Assembly (NCBI RefSeq): GCF_947179515.1
Contig: NC_067478.1
Coordinates: 24,792,266-24,856,265 of the forward strand
Length of the DNA stretch: 64,000 nucleotides
Source: Apodemus sylvaticus
Taxonomy: Eukaryota > Chordata > Mammalia > Rodentia > Muridae
Direction of reading: 5' to 3'
Within the stretch, counting starts at the first letter, position 1, and every line of letters begins with the position of its first letter. This document shows positions 21,616 through 32,461 of this stretch, piece after piece. The notes under the pieces are model-generated. The model worked only from the letters and a program-made list of their open reading frames with translations. It was not told the DNA's origin and ran no database searches. A program made the translations under genes and the position numbers.

Positions 21616-23334
21616 TGTCTTAACAGAATAATAAGGTGGAGTGTGATCTCAGTGAAACCCATTGCTGTCTGTTTGTCTCTGCAGAACCATAGGCCTACAT
21701 AAACACACACACACATACACAAATGAAAATATAGTATTTATGACAAACGTGATGTTTATAAATTTTATTGCCCCAGGGAAAGAAAGCACATGAAAACATT
21801 GGATCTATATTTTGGAGTGTGTATGTGTGCTCCAGGTAGGGGTTTCCACAGATGCCAGGCAATGAGTCAGTATCTCCTAGGGCTGTTGTGGGCCCTCTAA
21901 CATGGGTGCTAAGACTGGAACTTGAGTCCCCTGGATGGCCAACAAACACCCTTAAGGACTGAGCCATATCTTGAGTCAGCTAATAAATATTTCACAGAAA
22001 AAAAAACTTCATTTTTTTTTTTACTCGTGGTTCATAGAGAAATAGCCATTTAAACCCTGAGAGTTTTGTTCTTCTAGTCAGGGATGAACAGCGCAGTCAG
22101 GCAGCTGGTTGTTTTCAGCAATTTGCCCATGATATCATCGAGACAGTAATTGAGGGGATTTCAGGGGTTGTGAATGGCTTGTCTTCCCCTCCCAGGATGC
22201 ACTTCTTCTCTGTACGCTGCCTCTGGACCTCTCTACTCTCCCCCAAGCATAAGAAGTGGGGCCCAACTCTGTGCACTTCCCTTTTGTTCTCCCCTCTTCT
22301 CCTTCCCCACAATCCTCAACACCAGCTTCCACCCCAGGTCCTGCTACCCGCTGCCCTCCCTTGACAGAGCGGTGACATGCCATCGGCCATCAAGACTCTC
22401 ATGTGGTGGCTGCATGGGTGAAGGCTGAGGTGGACCTAGGTGAAGAACACACATCTTCTGTGCTCCGGGCTGACACGCAGGGGCGAGTGAAGAGGGGGTG
22501 ATGAGAAAACCGTGCAAATCAAATAGCAACCCTTCTAGGAGCCAGCCCTGAATGCTCACCCACTGCGGTTATGTGCTTAGTTTCCACATGCAGCAGAAGA
22601 TACCAAGGAGAGCTCCAGGGGGCCTGGGGAAGCATCTGCAAGCCAGGGTGGATGAAACACAGACGTGGGGGCCTGCCCCTCTGCTCAATAGGTTCCCACA
22701 GAGCCCACAAGGAAAGCCATCTTCCCAGATGCCAGTGACTCTGATGGCGCAGCCCAGCACCACAGTCAATTGAAAATGCATCTGGAAGGAACAGCAGTGT
22801 TCGTTCCTGGTTATGACTTGGGCACTGCTGTTACAGGTCTTATGAGTCTCCAATGAGAAACTTCACTAGCAATGTGAAAATTATAATATATGGTAAATTG
22901 ATTTTAGAGATTATCAAGGAGATTATTACAATTCTTTCCAAACTCAAGTTTAACATAGAGTCTGTTGTTGTCTTTTAAATCTGTCTTCAAGCCCATCATG
23001 TCTGGCTTCCAATTTTGTATCAAGAAAGAAAGAAACTTGTCTTTTTTATTAAATCGCACAGGGAAATTATGATCAGCCTTCAGAAGCAAAGGGGTGGCAC
23101 GTTCTTGTTTCTACCTGGTGATGTGTTGCAGGAAAACAGGAGCAGACAGGAATGAATATGTCTGTGTTCCCGTCCAGTCTGGCCACACAGCTCTCACTAT
23201 CACGCTCTGCTGTTTATTTGAAATGGGAGAGTGAGGTTCTGACAGGGATCACGTGGGCACATTTCTAATTTGTCGTTTTGTGCTTTAAATATTATAGGTT
23301 TCCTCAACCTGCATACCCTCATTTCTCTCCTCAC

Positions 23335-23491
23335 TCCTCTGTCTGTCCTTCATCCCCCTCTCTTTCCCTCCCTCTCTCCCTCCCTCCCTCGCTCCATCTC
23401 TCCCTCTTTGCCTGCCTGCCTGCCTCCCTCCCTTCCTCCCTTCCTTCCTTCCTTCCTTCCTTCCTTCCTTCCTTCCTTCCTTCCTTCCTAT
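23335..23491. repeat. (CCCT)n/(CCTT)n polypyrimidine microsatellite
   Basis: About 155 bases of CT-rich tetranucleotide repeat, roughly 100 bases upstream of exon 3A. Confidence 0.95.
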
Positions 23492-23594
23492 TGTTCTAAT
23501 TTTGATTTTATGTACAGAGCTATAATGAAATGGGGTTTTCTTTATATTTTTTCTGTGTTGGCTATTTTTTCCTTCTGTTTTGGATTTTTTTCAG

Positions 23595-23799
23595 GTTATT
23601 ATATACGCTGTAGATAAAATTTATTCTGACTTCTATCAAGATCTGAAAGGACGGGTACACTTTAGAAGTAATGACATCGCGTCTGGTGACGCATCCATAA
23701 AAATCAGAAATGCTCGGCCTGCAGACAGTGGCACCTACCAGTGCAAAGTGAAAAAAGCCCCTGGGGTTGCCAAGACAACCGTTCAGCTGACAGTTGTCG
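23595..23799 (+). CDS. CXADR-like gene, exon 3A (second half of V-set domain A)
   Basis: 205 bases, phase 0 in and phase 1 out (GTCG/GTAAGT). It encodes VIIYAVDKIYSDFYQDLKGR, VHFRSNDIASGDASIKIRNA, RPADSGTYQCKVKKAPGVAK and TTVQLTVV. The LKGRVHF block, the D-x-G-x-Y-x-C motif around the F-strand cysteine, and KVKKAPGVA match the second half of CXADR domain 1. Unlike modules B and C, the position equivalent to the N-glycosylation sequon (NIT) reads KIR, so that site is lost in this domain. The acceptor TTTTTTCAG is strong. In a CXADR gene the next exon would begin the C2 domain; here the next recognisable exon is another V-set start. Confidence 0.92.
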
Positions 23800-24450
23800 G
23801 TAAGTTGTTGTAGCTGGGTCAAGAGCAGCTTCTCAGTAACAGGCTGAATCTTCACAGTGCTGAAGTCACAACACTTACGGAAGACAAACTTGGCTTTTCC
23901 AGTAATAATGGAATTTGTTCATTTTCACTGTGCTAGGAGTAAAACCTGGGCCTCATGCTTGCTAGGAAGGACTCTGCCCCTGAGCGCCACCGCTAGCCCT
24001 AGGATTATAATGTCACCTTCTGTAGTATTTCTGACATCCTCACATAGCTTAAAACAGAAAGCCATCACATTCTTGCATAAGAAAAAAAAAAAGAAGCAAC
24101 TAAATTCTTTGCAAAATTCTTGACATATTTTAAAATAGATGCAGAGTTTTATTGTGAGGCAGAACCCCAGCCTGGACTCAGGGACGCTGTGTTGTTGTCT
24201 GCACTGCTGTTGTTCTGAGCTTTGCCTTCTGAGTTTGCCATGAGAATTCAATACGTTTCATGCTCTTGGCCCACAGTCCACTCTGTGTGCATTGAAACAT
24301 GGAGTCTAAAAGGCTTTAATCGTCCCTGTACCTGTCAGAGTCACCCCTTCAGAGCTGTGTGTGAGCGCTCTGAGCTTCTGCTTTTGATGCACCATGACTA
24401 ACGAGATTTCTACAGACAAGAGCTGGGTGTTTAGGGGCCTGGCGATACAA

Positions 24451-24736
24451 TGGTGAGGTGAGTGTGAATGTGTGTGTGAGTGTGTCTGTGAGTGTGAGTG
24501 TGTGTGTATGTGAATATGAATGTGTGAGTGTGTGTGTATGTGAATATGAATGTGTGAGTGTGTGTATGTATATTGTGAGTGTAAATGTGTGTATGAGTGT
24601 GAATGTGTGAGTGTGCATGTATGTGTATGTGTGAATGTGTGAATGTGCGTATATTTATGTATGTGAGTGTGAATGTGTGTATATTTATGTATGTGTGTGT
24701 GAATATATGTATATGTATATATGTATGTGAATGTGT

Positions 24737-24772
<36 letters not shown>
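24451..24772. repeat. Degenerate TGTGTGAATG minisatellite with a (TG)n end
   Basis: About 320 bases of TG-rich sequence with irregular GAATG and TATG interruptions, ending in a pure TG run before 24772. The equivalent site in unit B (30466-30600) is also TG-rich, so the seed repeat predates duplication. Confidence 0.9.
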
Positions 24773-25032
24773 CAGGGGTGGAATTGGCTTCCTTCTGATA
24801 CCTTTACATGTTTCCCAGTTTCCAGCTCAAGAGGCCACCAGGTTTACACTGGACGCTCCTTTACCCACTGAATCACTGGGCCTGTCTTAAATGCACGTGT
24901 TACAGAATACAAATGTAAATAACTAAGACGTAAGCATTGTTAAAGGTTAAATGCCTTCTCTAAAATACTAAAATAAATGTGATTAACCATTTTAAAAAGG
25001 GAACTAGAAAAGAAGATAAATTAAGAAATGTC

Positions 25033-25213
25033 TTGGGGGCTGGAGAGATGGCTCAGAGCACTGACTGCTCTTCCAGAGGTCCTGAGTTCAAATCCCAGCA
25101 ACCACATGGTAGCTCACAACCATCTGTAATGAGATCAGATGCCCCCTTCTGGTGTGTCTGAAGATAGCTACAGTGTATTTACATACCAGAAATAAATAAA
25201 TCTTTAAAAAAAT
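25033..25213 (+). repeat. B2 SINE
   Basis: GGGGGCTGGAGAGATGGCTC, with part of the A box region deleted (CAGAGCACTGACTGCTCTTC), to AAATAAATAAATCTTTAAAA. Confidence 0.95.
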
Positions 25214-25249
25214 GTCTTAAACATATTCCAAGGCCAATTAGCCAATTAT

Positions 25250-25366
25250 TTAGTGAATATTCACTATATAGTTATATATCTATGTTATATATAAAACCAC
25301 TATGTGTGTGTATATATGTGTGTATATATACACACATATATACACACATATATACACACACATATC
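25250..25366. repeat. TA/CA-rich simple repeat
   Basis: Alternating TATA and ACACAC stretches. Confidence 0.85.
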
Positions 25367-26354
25367 TACTTAAAATGAGACTGTTCACCACAGGCTCAGT
25401 CTGGAACCCCGTTGGTCCTACTGTTTATGTAGGTTTAGGAGGTGTGACCATGGTGGGGAAAGTATACGTTTGGGGATAGCTTAGAGGATGCAAAAGCACC
25501 ACACCGCTCCTAGTGCACGCTCTGCTTCCTGACCAGGATGAGAACTCTCAGCTCGCTGCCAATGCGAGTTAGCATGCCGGCCATTCCCCTGAGGAGATGA
25601 TGAATTCCTATCCTAGAACTGTCAACTGCCAACTGTAAACTAGAAGTCTAAATAAGCACTTCCTTCTACAAGTTGCCTTGGTCACAGGATCTTACCGAAA
25701 CAGCAGAGGAGCCTAAGATTCATACAGAACTGGGCAGTGTTTCTTTATACATTGTCTTTATAAAAATCTGTTCCTCAGAAATAATTTTAACCATAAGTCC
25801 AGGAATATGGCCCATTGTAGACTGTTTGCCTATAAAAACAGACTCTAGCTTCAGTCCTCAGTACCACTGCCACAAGAGCAAAGTATCAATAAAAATTAGA
25901 GTTAGGTTTCATAAAAATTCAGAATTAAAGGCAATTTGGCAGAAAATGCATCAAAAGTTACTCTCATGTGCACTGCACACAGGGTCCCCAGGGAGCTAGT
26001 GTGGACCTGTGGCTGGCATGAGTCAGGTTGGCCTTGCGTTTGTACACAACACTGACATCCAGAGCTCTAGCTAAGTTCACTTTTCTGCACCTGCTGGGCA
26101 GAGCGAGAGCTTGCTGGTGGAAGCCCAGGTCTGCAGACTGCCAGGAAGGCGGTGGTGCTCTAGGTGATCACTTAGGATGAGGAAATTCCCATAGTCACTC
26201 CAGTTCATGAAGCCACGAACTAACCTGGGTGTCCCCGGGTGGGATCTGCATCCTTCTAGGTCCAGGTCTCACCCACATCTCCCCATCCTGTCTCCTGAGT
26301 GGCTTCAGCCTGGGGCCAGCCAGTGAGTGGCAACAGATAGATGCTCAGTGTCAT

Positions 26355-26357
<3 letters not shown>

Positions 26358-26398
<41 letters not shown>

Positions 26399-26441
26399 CC
26401 TCCCTCCCTCTCTCCCTCCCTCCCTCCCTCCCTCCTTCTCT
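26358..26441. repeat. (TC)n/(CCTC)n microsatellite serving as the polypyrimidine tract of exon 2B
   Basis: About 80 bases of pure pyrimidine ending at TTCAG (26441-26445). Compared with units A and C, the right half has changed to CCTC. Confidence 0.92.
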
Positions 26442-26445
26442 TCAG

Positions 26446-26615
26446 ACTTCACTGGGAGTGTGAGCATCACTACTCCAGAGCAGACAGTTCGGGAAGCCCG
26501 AGGGGAAACTGTCCACCTGCCCTGTGTGTTCACCTTTATCTCTGAGGACCGTGGACCCCTGGACATCGAGTGGCTTCGGCTTTCAGGACCTAATAATGAG
26601 GCGATGGACCTTGTG
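26446..26615 (+). CDS. CXADR-like gene, exon 2B (first half of V-set domain B)
   Basis: 170 bases, phase 1 to phase 0 at GTG/GTGAGT. It encodes DFTGSVSITTPEQTVREARG, ETVHLPCVFTFISEDRGPLD and IEWLRLSGPNNEAMDLV. The DFTGS start is the closest of the three to CXADR itself. The B-strand cysteine and core tryptophan are present. Relative to 2A there are substitutions mainly in the first 115 bases (for example FISED for LSPED), while the last 55 bases are almost identical to 2A. No stop or frameshift. Confidence 0.92.
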
Positions 26616-27914
26616 GTGAGTGTGCTCTGTGCCTGCGCACTCTCACTAGGCAGGTGTGGTGTCGTGGCCAGAAGCCTCACTGCCTAGGCCCGTGGACCTG
26701 GATAGAATGATCTGTGATTTCAGAAGAGGAAGGGTCATCAGATTACTTGAAGGCTTCGGAGGATGAGCATGGAGCATGTTGTGGACATTCTGAGAACGTG
26801 GTCTTGAATGTATGTAAGAGGAGACAGGAACAAGGTGTGCCAAGCAGGCTGGGCAGCGAGGGTGACCATTGTGTGTACCCCAGAATCACTGGACTCTGTC
26901 AGAACTCACAATCAGTTTCCTCTGTCTTTGTTACGTTTGTCTCCTTTCATTTCCCTCTGCTGTCTAGCCTGGTCTCAAAGTCCAGGGCGACACAATCCTT
27001 CCATACCTCAGCCTCCCCTCCCCAGCAGCTAATCTACAGGTGCACGTTACTACCCCTGGCCATGACGTATTTTAAAACATCTGGGAGGCTCCCATAGCCA
27101 GCACGATGGGGAGTTCAACGTTCCCAGAATGCTGAGTGTCACGAGTCTGTTTTCCTCATTTCAAGTTAAATCTCCCATACAATAAATCTATCAAAAAAAA
27201 AAAAAAACAGAGCAAAAGCTGAGCATGTGGGCACCTGCCTGCAATCCTTCTCCATGTAGGTTTGGTGAAGCAGGAGGATTGAGAGGAGAGTCAGAGGCCA
27301 GTGAGGGCTATAGAGCAAGTTCTGGGACAGCCTGAACTGCAGAGGGAGGCCCTATAACAAACAAACAACAAACAAGCCAGAATTTAAACACTGTAAAATA
27401 TCAGTGTTAAATTCTAGAAATCACATAAAATATCATTGTAGAAGTTTTCCTGATGAAAGTGAACAGAGCCAAATGAAGAACGCTAGGAAAGTCAAAGACA
27501 GCTCTGAGGATGAGCCACGCCCACAGGTTCAGTCTCCCTTACCGGTGACACATTTAGACTTTTAGATGGTCGGTCCTTCAGTATTTTGATTTACGTCAAT
27601 TGTTGTATATTAGCTTCACCTGACACATTTTATCTAAGAAATCAACATTGGGCTGGAGAGATGGCTCAGTGGGGCTCCTGCACAAGGGCAAGGAACTGTA
27701 ATGCAACCCTTGCCTGGACACAAACAGTTGCGTGTAGTAATTCATGCTGTTAGCTCCAATCTTGCAAAGGGCAGAGGCAGGAGCATGCCTGGGCCATTTT
27801 GGCTAGTAGGCCAGGTCCAGGTTCAGTGAGAGACCAAGTCTCAAAGGAATAAGGTAGAGTGTATACAGCAAGTCACCCAGTACCCTTTTCTGTCCCCAGT
27901 GCCCTCATAGGCAG

Positions 27915-28232
27915 GTGTCTTAGGGTTTTTTTGCTGAGAAGAAACACCATGACCACAGCAACTCTTATAAAAGAAACCATTTAATTGGAGCTGGGTTACA
28001 GTTTCAAAGGTTTAGTCCATTATTATCATGGTAAGAAACATGGTAGCAGGCAGGCAGACACGATGCTGGAGAAGGAACAGAGAGTTCTACATCTTGATCA
28101 GCAGGCAACAGAAAGAGACTGTACCACACTGGGCATAGCTTGAGCATATAAGACCTCAAAGCCCACCTCCACCGTGACACATTTTTTCCAGCAAAGTCAG
28201 ACCTGCTAAGAGTGTTACCTGCGCTATGGACC
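27915..28232. repeat. Rodent interspersed repeat related to 20480-20845
   Basis: GTCTTAGGGTTTTTTTGCTG, AAACACCATGACCACAGCAA, TACATCTTGATCAGCAGGCA. More decayed than the unit A copy; whether the two are duplicates or independent insertions is unclear. Confidence 0.55.
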
Positions 28233-28234
28233 AT

Positions 28235-28238
28235 GAAA

Positions 28239-28283
<45 letters not shown>
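28235..28283. repeat. (AC)n microsatellite
   Basis: About 21 CA/AC units. Confidence 0.97.
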
Positions 28284-28285
<2 letters not shown>

Positions 28286-28401
28286 TATGGGAGGCATTCC
28301 TATTCAGAACACCACAGCAGGTAACCCTACTCACGTGTCACAAGGACAGCCCACGTTTGGTTTTGGTTTAGTTAGTTTTGTTCTTCTTTGTTTTCTTTTA
28401 G

Positions 28402-28606
28402 GTTATTTTATATTCTGCAGACAAAATTCATGATGACGTCTATCCAGATCTAAAAGGACGGGTGTATTTTACCAGTAATGATATCAGGTCTGGTGACGCA
28501 TCCATAAATATTACAAATGTCCAACTCTCCGATGCTGGAACTTATCAGTGCAAGGTGAAAAAATACCCTGGCATTGTCTACAGGGACCTCCAACTGGCTG
28601 TCACTG
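28402..28606 (+). CDS. CXADR-like gene, exon 3B (second half of V-set domain B)
   Basis: 205 bases, phase 0 in and phase 1 out (ACTG/GTAAGT). It encodes VILYSADKIHDDVYPDLKGR, VYFTSNDIRSGDASINITNV, QLSDAGTYQCKVKKYPGIVY and RDLQLAVT. This is the exon most like CXADR domain 1 (ILYS-DKI, YPDLKGRV, SGDASIN-TN-QLSD-GTYQCKVKK). It keeps the sequon NIT (residue 232 of the joined protein). The acceptor TTTTCTTTTAG is strong. No frame damage. Confidence 0.92.
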
Positions 28607-28931
28607 GTAAGTTTCTGTTGGTGGTCACGCGTGTCTTAGAATCAGGGTAAACGCGCACAACCCAAGTCATGGCAATTTATAAAACAAACTTCGATTCTAG
28701 CGTACTAGTTTTATTCTGTTTTTTGCTGTTGGGGGAAGCCCAGGGCTCAGGCTTACTAGGGAAGGTTCTGACACTGAGCCACACGCCTAGCCCTACAATA
28801 ATAATTTTAAACTCTAGGGATATTTCTAACATCCTCACACCATGTAAAACAAAGTGGACTTTTGGATATTTTTCCAAAAGAAAAGAAATAATGTTGTTGT
28901 TGCTTCATCTTGTTTCCGTTCTCATTTTTCT

Positions 28932-29118
28932 TTCACTTTATTATGTATGTGAGTGTTTGTCTGCATGTATGGATATCTGGGAGCCAGAAGAGGGTGATGG
29001 ATCCCCTAGAACTGGAGTTACAAGTGTTTGTGAGGCGGCATGAGGGTGCCGGGAATGGAGCCAGGGTCCTTCAGAAGAGCGGCCCCTGCTCTTACCCGCT
29101 GAGCTATCGCTCTGGCCA
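28932..29118 (-). repeat. B3-like SINE
   Basis: Reverse B3: GTGAGTGTTTGTCTGCATGT ... GGATCCCCTAGAACTGGAGT ... CTTACCCGCTGAGCTATCGC. Confidence 0.8.
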
Positions 29119-29268
29119 CTGGGTTTTAAGACAGGGTCCCACTTTGCATTTTTGGATGGGCTGGATCTTTCTGTGTAAACCGTGATGGCCTCAGATTCAC
29201 AGAGATAAGGCAGCATTTGCCTCTCAAGTGCTGGGTTAAAGGCATGCCACACCATGCTCAGACTATGA
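29119..29268 (-). repeat. Old B1-like SINE
   Basis: AAGACAGGGTCCCACTTTGC ... GATGGCCTCAGATTCACAGA ... GTTAAAGGCATGCCACACCA. Confidence 0.7.
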
Positions 29269-29282
29269 TAACCTTTCAAAGT

Positions 29283-29309
29283 TCACACACACACACACAC
29301 ACACACACA
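29283..29309. repeat. (CA)n microsatellite
   Basis: About 13 CA units. Confidence 0.95.
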
Positions 29310-29902
29310 AAGTGAAAGGATTTTTGTTCAAGAATTTCCTACATGATGTATATAATGTATTTTTATCAAATCTACCCCCAGTTTCCTCTCCTTTTCCTTC
29401 TCCCTCTCTTTGTCTCCCCCCCCCCCCCCTTAGTGATGCCTTCTGTGTGTGGGCTGAGGCTCACCTACTGGAGTAGGGCAGCCTCTCAGGGCCTCTGTCC
29501 CTGAGGAAAACAATCTCGCTCTCCTGAGAAGCCATGAGTTCCAACAGCAACTCAGACCTTCTAAGTCCCCAGCCTAGCCCTCCTGGGATTTTGGCTGGCT
29601 TGACCCCCATGCAGGTTTTCTGCAAGCATATCCTCTTTTAAGTTGTTCGCACACAGCTATAACCATTCTTTAGAACGCTTTGTCTGGAAGACCTTGTAGG
29701 TTGTTCTTATAATGGGATTAGTAATTGGGGGCCGGGGGACATGATACTTGTATTTCATGTGACCTTTGGTTCTGAACTGAGAGCTGTGTAGCAGAAGTAG
29801 TTTGTTACCTACATCCACCCCCTTCATTCTCAGATTACCTTTCCTTGTTCAGTATAGGGGTGTGCAGTGTTCAGGAGAGGGGTAAGGTGTAAAAGGATGG
29901 AA

Positions 29903-29954
29903 ACCTTGTTTTCTTTTGTGGAGGACTACACCTTGTTTTCTTTTGTGGAGGACT
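29903..29954. repeat. 27-base tandem duplication
   Basis: ACCTTGTTTTCTTTTGTGGA followed by GGACTAC occurs at 29903-29929 and again, without the last two bases, at 29930-29954. Confidence 0.9.
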
Positions 29955-30465
29955 CTTTCCAGATCAGCTACTGTCTGTGTGAGCAGACAAGATCGAAGGC
30001 CACACCCCCAAGGCTGTTTCTCCTTCTCTGCTACCTTAGTTCCACAATTAGTAAGATCTGGTCAATGCAAGGTTGGAATGGGAGTCCTGAGAGGCTGGGT
30101 GTGCAGCTAGGAGGCCTGCGGGAGGTATACGGCTCCGCACATTTCTCTGATGGCCGGGAAGGGCAAGAGTTTCGTTGTGCGAGAAAGACCTCTGAGCCTG
30201 GACTCAGGAGAGCTGCGTTGTTGCTGCTGCTGTTCCAAACCTCCTCGGCTTCTGCTTTTTCCATGAGAATTAAATGCATTTCATTTCCTCGGGCCACGGC
30301 CCGCTCTATGTGCATTCAAACATGGAGTATAAAGAGCTTTGATCATCACTATACCTGTCAGAGTCGCCCCTTCAAAGCTGTGGGAGAGCACTCTGAACGT
30401 TTGTTTTCCCTGCACTTAATTTTCTACAGTGAGGAGCTGGGCGGTTAGGGGGCTGGAAATGGAGT

Positions 30466-30600
30466 AGTGTGCATGTGAGAGTGAGCATACACATGTGTGC
30501 ATGTATGTGTGCATGTGTGTGTGCATGTGTGTCTGCATGTGTATGTGCATGAATGTGTGTGTATGTTTTGTGTGTGGTGTGTGTGCACGTGTGTGTACAG
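30466..30600. repeat. TG/CATG-rich simple repeat
   Basis: Irregular GTGTGCATG repeats, at the position equivalent to the larger array of unit A. Confidence 0.85.
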
Positions 30601-31369
30601 GCACCACACAGCCCGCAGATAGACCTCAGAGGACAACTTTCCAGAGTTGATGGTTCCCTTCCACGGTGATCAAATTCAGGTCATCAGCCTGCCAGACAAG
30701 TACTTTCACCCATGGCCTTTCACCCCAACCTTTGTGGACATTGCTACTTGTTTAACTCTCAGATTCTTGTACATCAAACAAAACAAAACTGAAAAGAACT
30801 ATCCACATTACTCTTAAGTGTGATCTAAATGGAAAGCTCTTTTTAAAACGTGTTCCGACTAGAGCTATGGCCCAGCTGTTATGGTTAAAATCCCTGGCTA
30901 TTCGACCAGAGGATGAGAGTTTGCTTCCCAGCACCCCCATGGCTGCTCACAGTTGTCTCTGACTCCAATCCCAGGGATCTATGCCTCCTTCTAGCCTCTG
31001 TGTGCGCTGCAAGGAGCCTGTGGCCCTGTGACTAGCCCGGATCAGGTTGTCCTTGCATTTGCAGACAACACTCCCAGAGCTCTAGCCAAGTTCACTGTTC
31101 TGCACCTGCTGGGCAGAGCGAGAGCTTGCTGGTGGAAGCCCAGGTCTGCAGAATGCCAGGAAGGCGGTGGTGCTCTAGGTGATCACTTAGGATGAGGAAA
31201 TGCCCATAGTCACTCCAGTTCATGAAGCCACGAACTAACCTGGGCATCCCCGGGTGGGATCTGCATCCTTCTAGGTCCAGGTCTCACCCACATCTCCCCA
31301 TCCTGTCTCCTGAGTGGCTTCAGCCTGGGGCCAGGCAGTGAGTGGCAGCAGATAGATGCTCAGTGTCGT

Positions 31370-31371
<2 letters not shown>

Positions 31372-31420
<49 letters not shown>
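31372..31420. repeat. (CT)n microsatellite serving as the polypyrimidine tract of exon 2C
   Basis: About 48 bases of uninterrupted CT ending at the acceptor CCAG (31419-31422). Confidence 0.92.
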
Positions 31421-31421
<1 letters not shown>

Positions 31422-31422
31422 G

Positions 31423-31592
31423 ACCTCATTGGGACTGTGAGCATCACTACTCCAGAGCAGACAGTTCAGGAAGCCGGAGGGGAAACTGTCCACCTGCCCT
31501 GTGCGTTCACCCTTAGCCCCGAGGACCGTGGACCACTGTTCATTGACTGGATGCAGCTTACTGGACCTCAAAATGAGGTTGTGAACCGCATG
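31423..31592 (+). CDS. CXADR-like gene, exon 2C (first half of V-set domain C)
   Basis: 170 bases, phase 1 to phase 0 at ATG/GTGAGT. It encodes DLIGTVSITTPEQTVQEAGG, ETVHLPCAFTLSPEDRGPLF and IDWMQLTGPQNEVVNRM. The first 115 bases are almost identical to exon 2A. The last 55 are strongly changed: FIDWMQLTGPQNEVVNRM replaces DIEWLRLSGPNNEAMDRV of exon 2A. Cysteine and tryptophan of the fold are retained. The abrupt change in similarity within one exon fits gene conversion of the 5-prime part or selected change of the C-C-prime strands. Confidence 0.92.
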
Positions 31593-31776
31593 GTGAGTGT
31601 GTCCTGCGCCTGCGCACTCTCACTAGGCAGAAGCCCCACTGCTCAGGCCTGTGGGCATGGATAGAATGACCTGTGATTTCAGAAGAGGAAGATTCATCAG
31701 ATGCCTTGAGGGCTTCATGGTATGGACATTCAGAAAATGTGGTCTTAAAAGGAGACAAGGAACAAGAGTAGGCTGG

Positions 31777-31779
<3 letters not shown>

Positions 31780-31813
<34 letters not shown>

Positions 31814-31822
31814 TGTGTGTTC
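31780..31822. repeat. (GT)n microsatellite
   Basis: About 20 GT units. It corresponds in position to the GT run of unit A at 19940. Confidence 0.95.
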
Positions 31823-32461
31823 TGTATCCTGTATTTTGTCATGGTCAAGCTTCAGCCTCCCTAGTTACTGGAACTACAGGTCTGTCCCATCATGCCTTGC
31901 TTCCAAAAGGAATTTGTCTTTTTTTTTTTTTAAATATTAAACAGGTAAATTATAATCAGCCTTATTTGGGAACAAAGGGTGGTCTGTTCTTGTTTTTACT
32001 TGATTTATTACTATACCCTCTGAGGCAACTGGAAAAATAGAAGCATACATGAATGAACAAGTGTGTGGACGTGTCCAGTCTGACCGACCCCCTCTCTAGT
32101 ACGGGGCTATGATATTTAATTATGTTGGAAGTTATCTAATCACACTGAAACCTGGGTGCCCATTCATAATGGGATTGTGGAGGCCAAAGATTTGGCTCAG
32201 CACTTAAGAGCACGGGCTGCTTTCCCAAAGGACCTGGTTTCAGTTCCTAGCAGCAGTGTGGCTGCTCTCAACTCTGTTACCTCAGTTCCAGGTGGCCCGG
32301 CACTCTGTCAGGCCTCTGAGTGCTGGGGTTATAGGTGAGCACCACCACATTCGGGCCAGCCTAAATATAATTTAAAACAATATTAAATTCATGCTTCTAA
32401 CCACAGAGCCATTTCTTCAACCCATGTTGTTTATGCTTTTTTCTGTTATTTTTTATTTTAG

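Larger units (their letters stand above)
18655..24450 (+). repeat. Segmental duplication unit A (carries exons 2A and 3A)
   Basis: The left part (18655-19700) aligns with 25735-26820 and with 31005-31760. Sequence just after exon 3A (23800-23990) aligns with 32667-32860. 24150-24370 aligns with 30190-30400, and 32990-33470 is a more diverged third copy. Unit A differs from the others by younger insertions such as the B2 at 19703-19889. Confidence 0.85.
25735..30470 (+). repeat. Segmental duplication unit B (carries exons 2B and 3B)
   Basis: Its left edge, near 25735 (GTGTTTCTTTATACATTG), aligns with unit A from about 18660. Homology includes the whole approach to exon 2B. The right part (30190-30470) aligns with 24150-24440 and with 32990-33470. 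Confidence 0.85.

Noticed and set aside
22115..22853. Overlapping open frames on both strands near 22.1-22.9 kb
   Set aside because: Short, mutually overlapping frames in an intron with no Ig or other motif and no consistent splice sites.
29867..30448. 193-codon open frame on the + strand
   Set aside because: Begins in a short tandem duplication and runs into the non-coding block shared with 24150-24440 and 32990-33470. The frame is not conserved in those copies, so it is unlikely to be coding.
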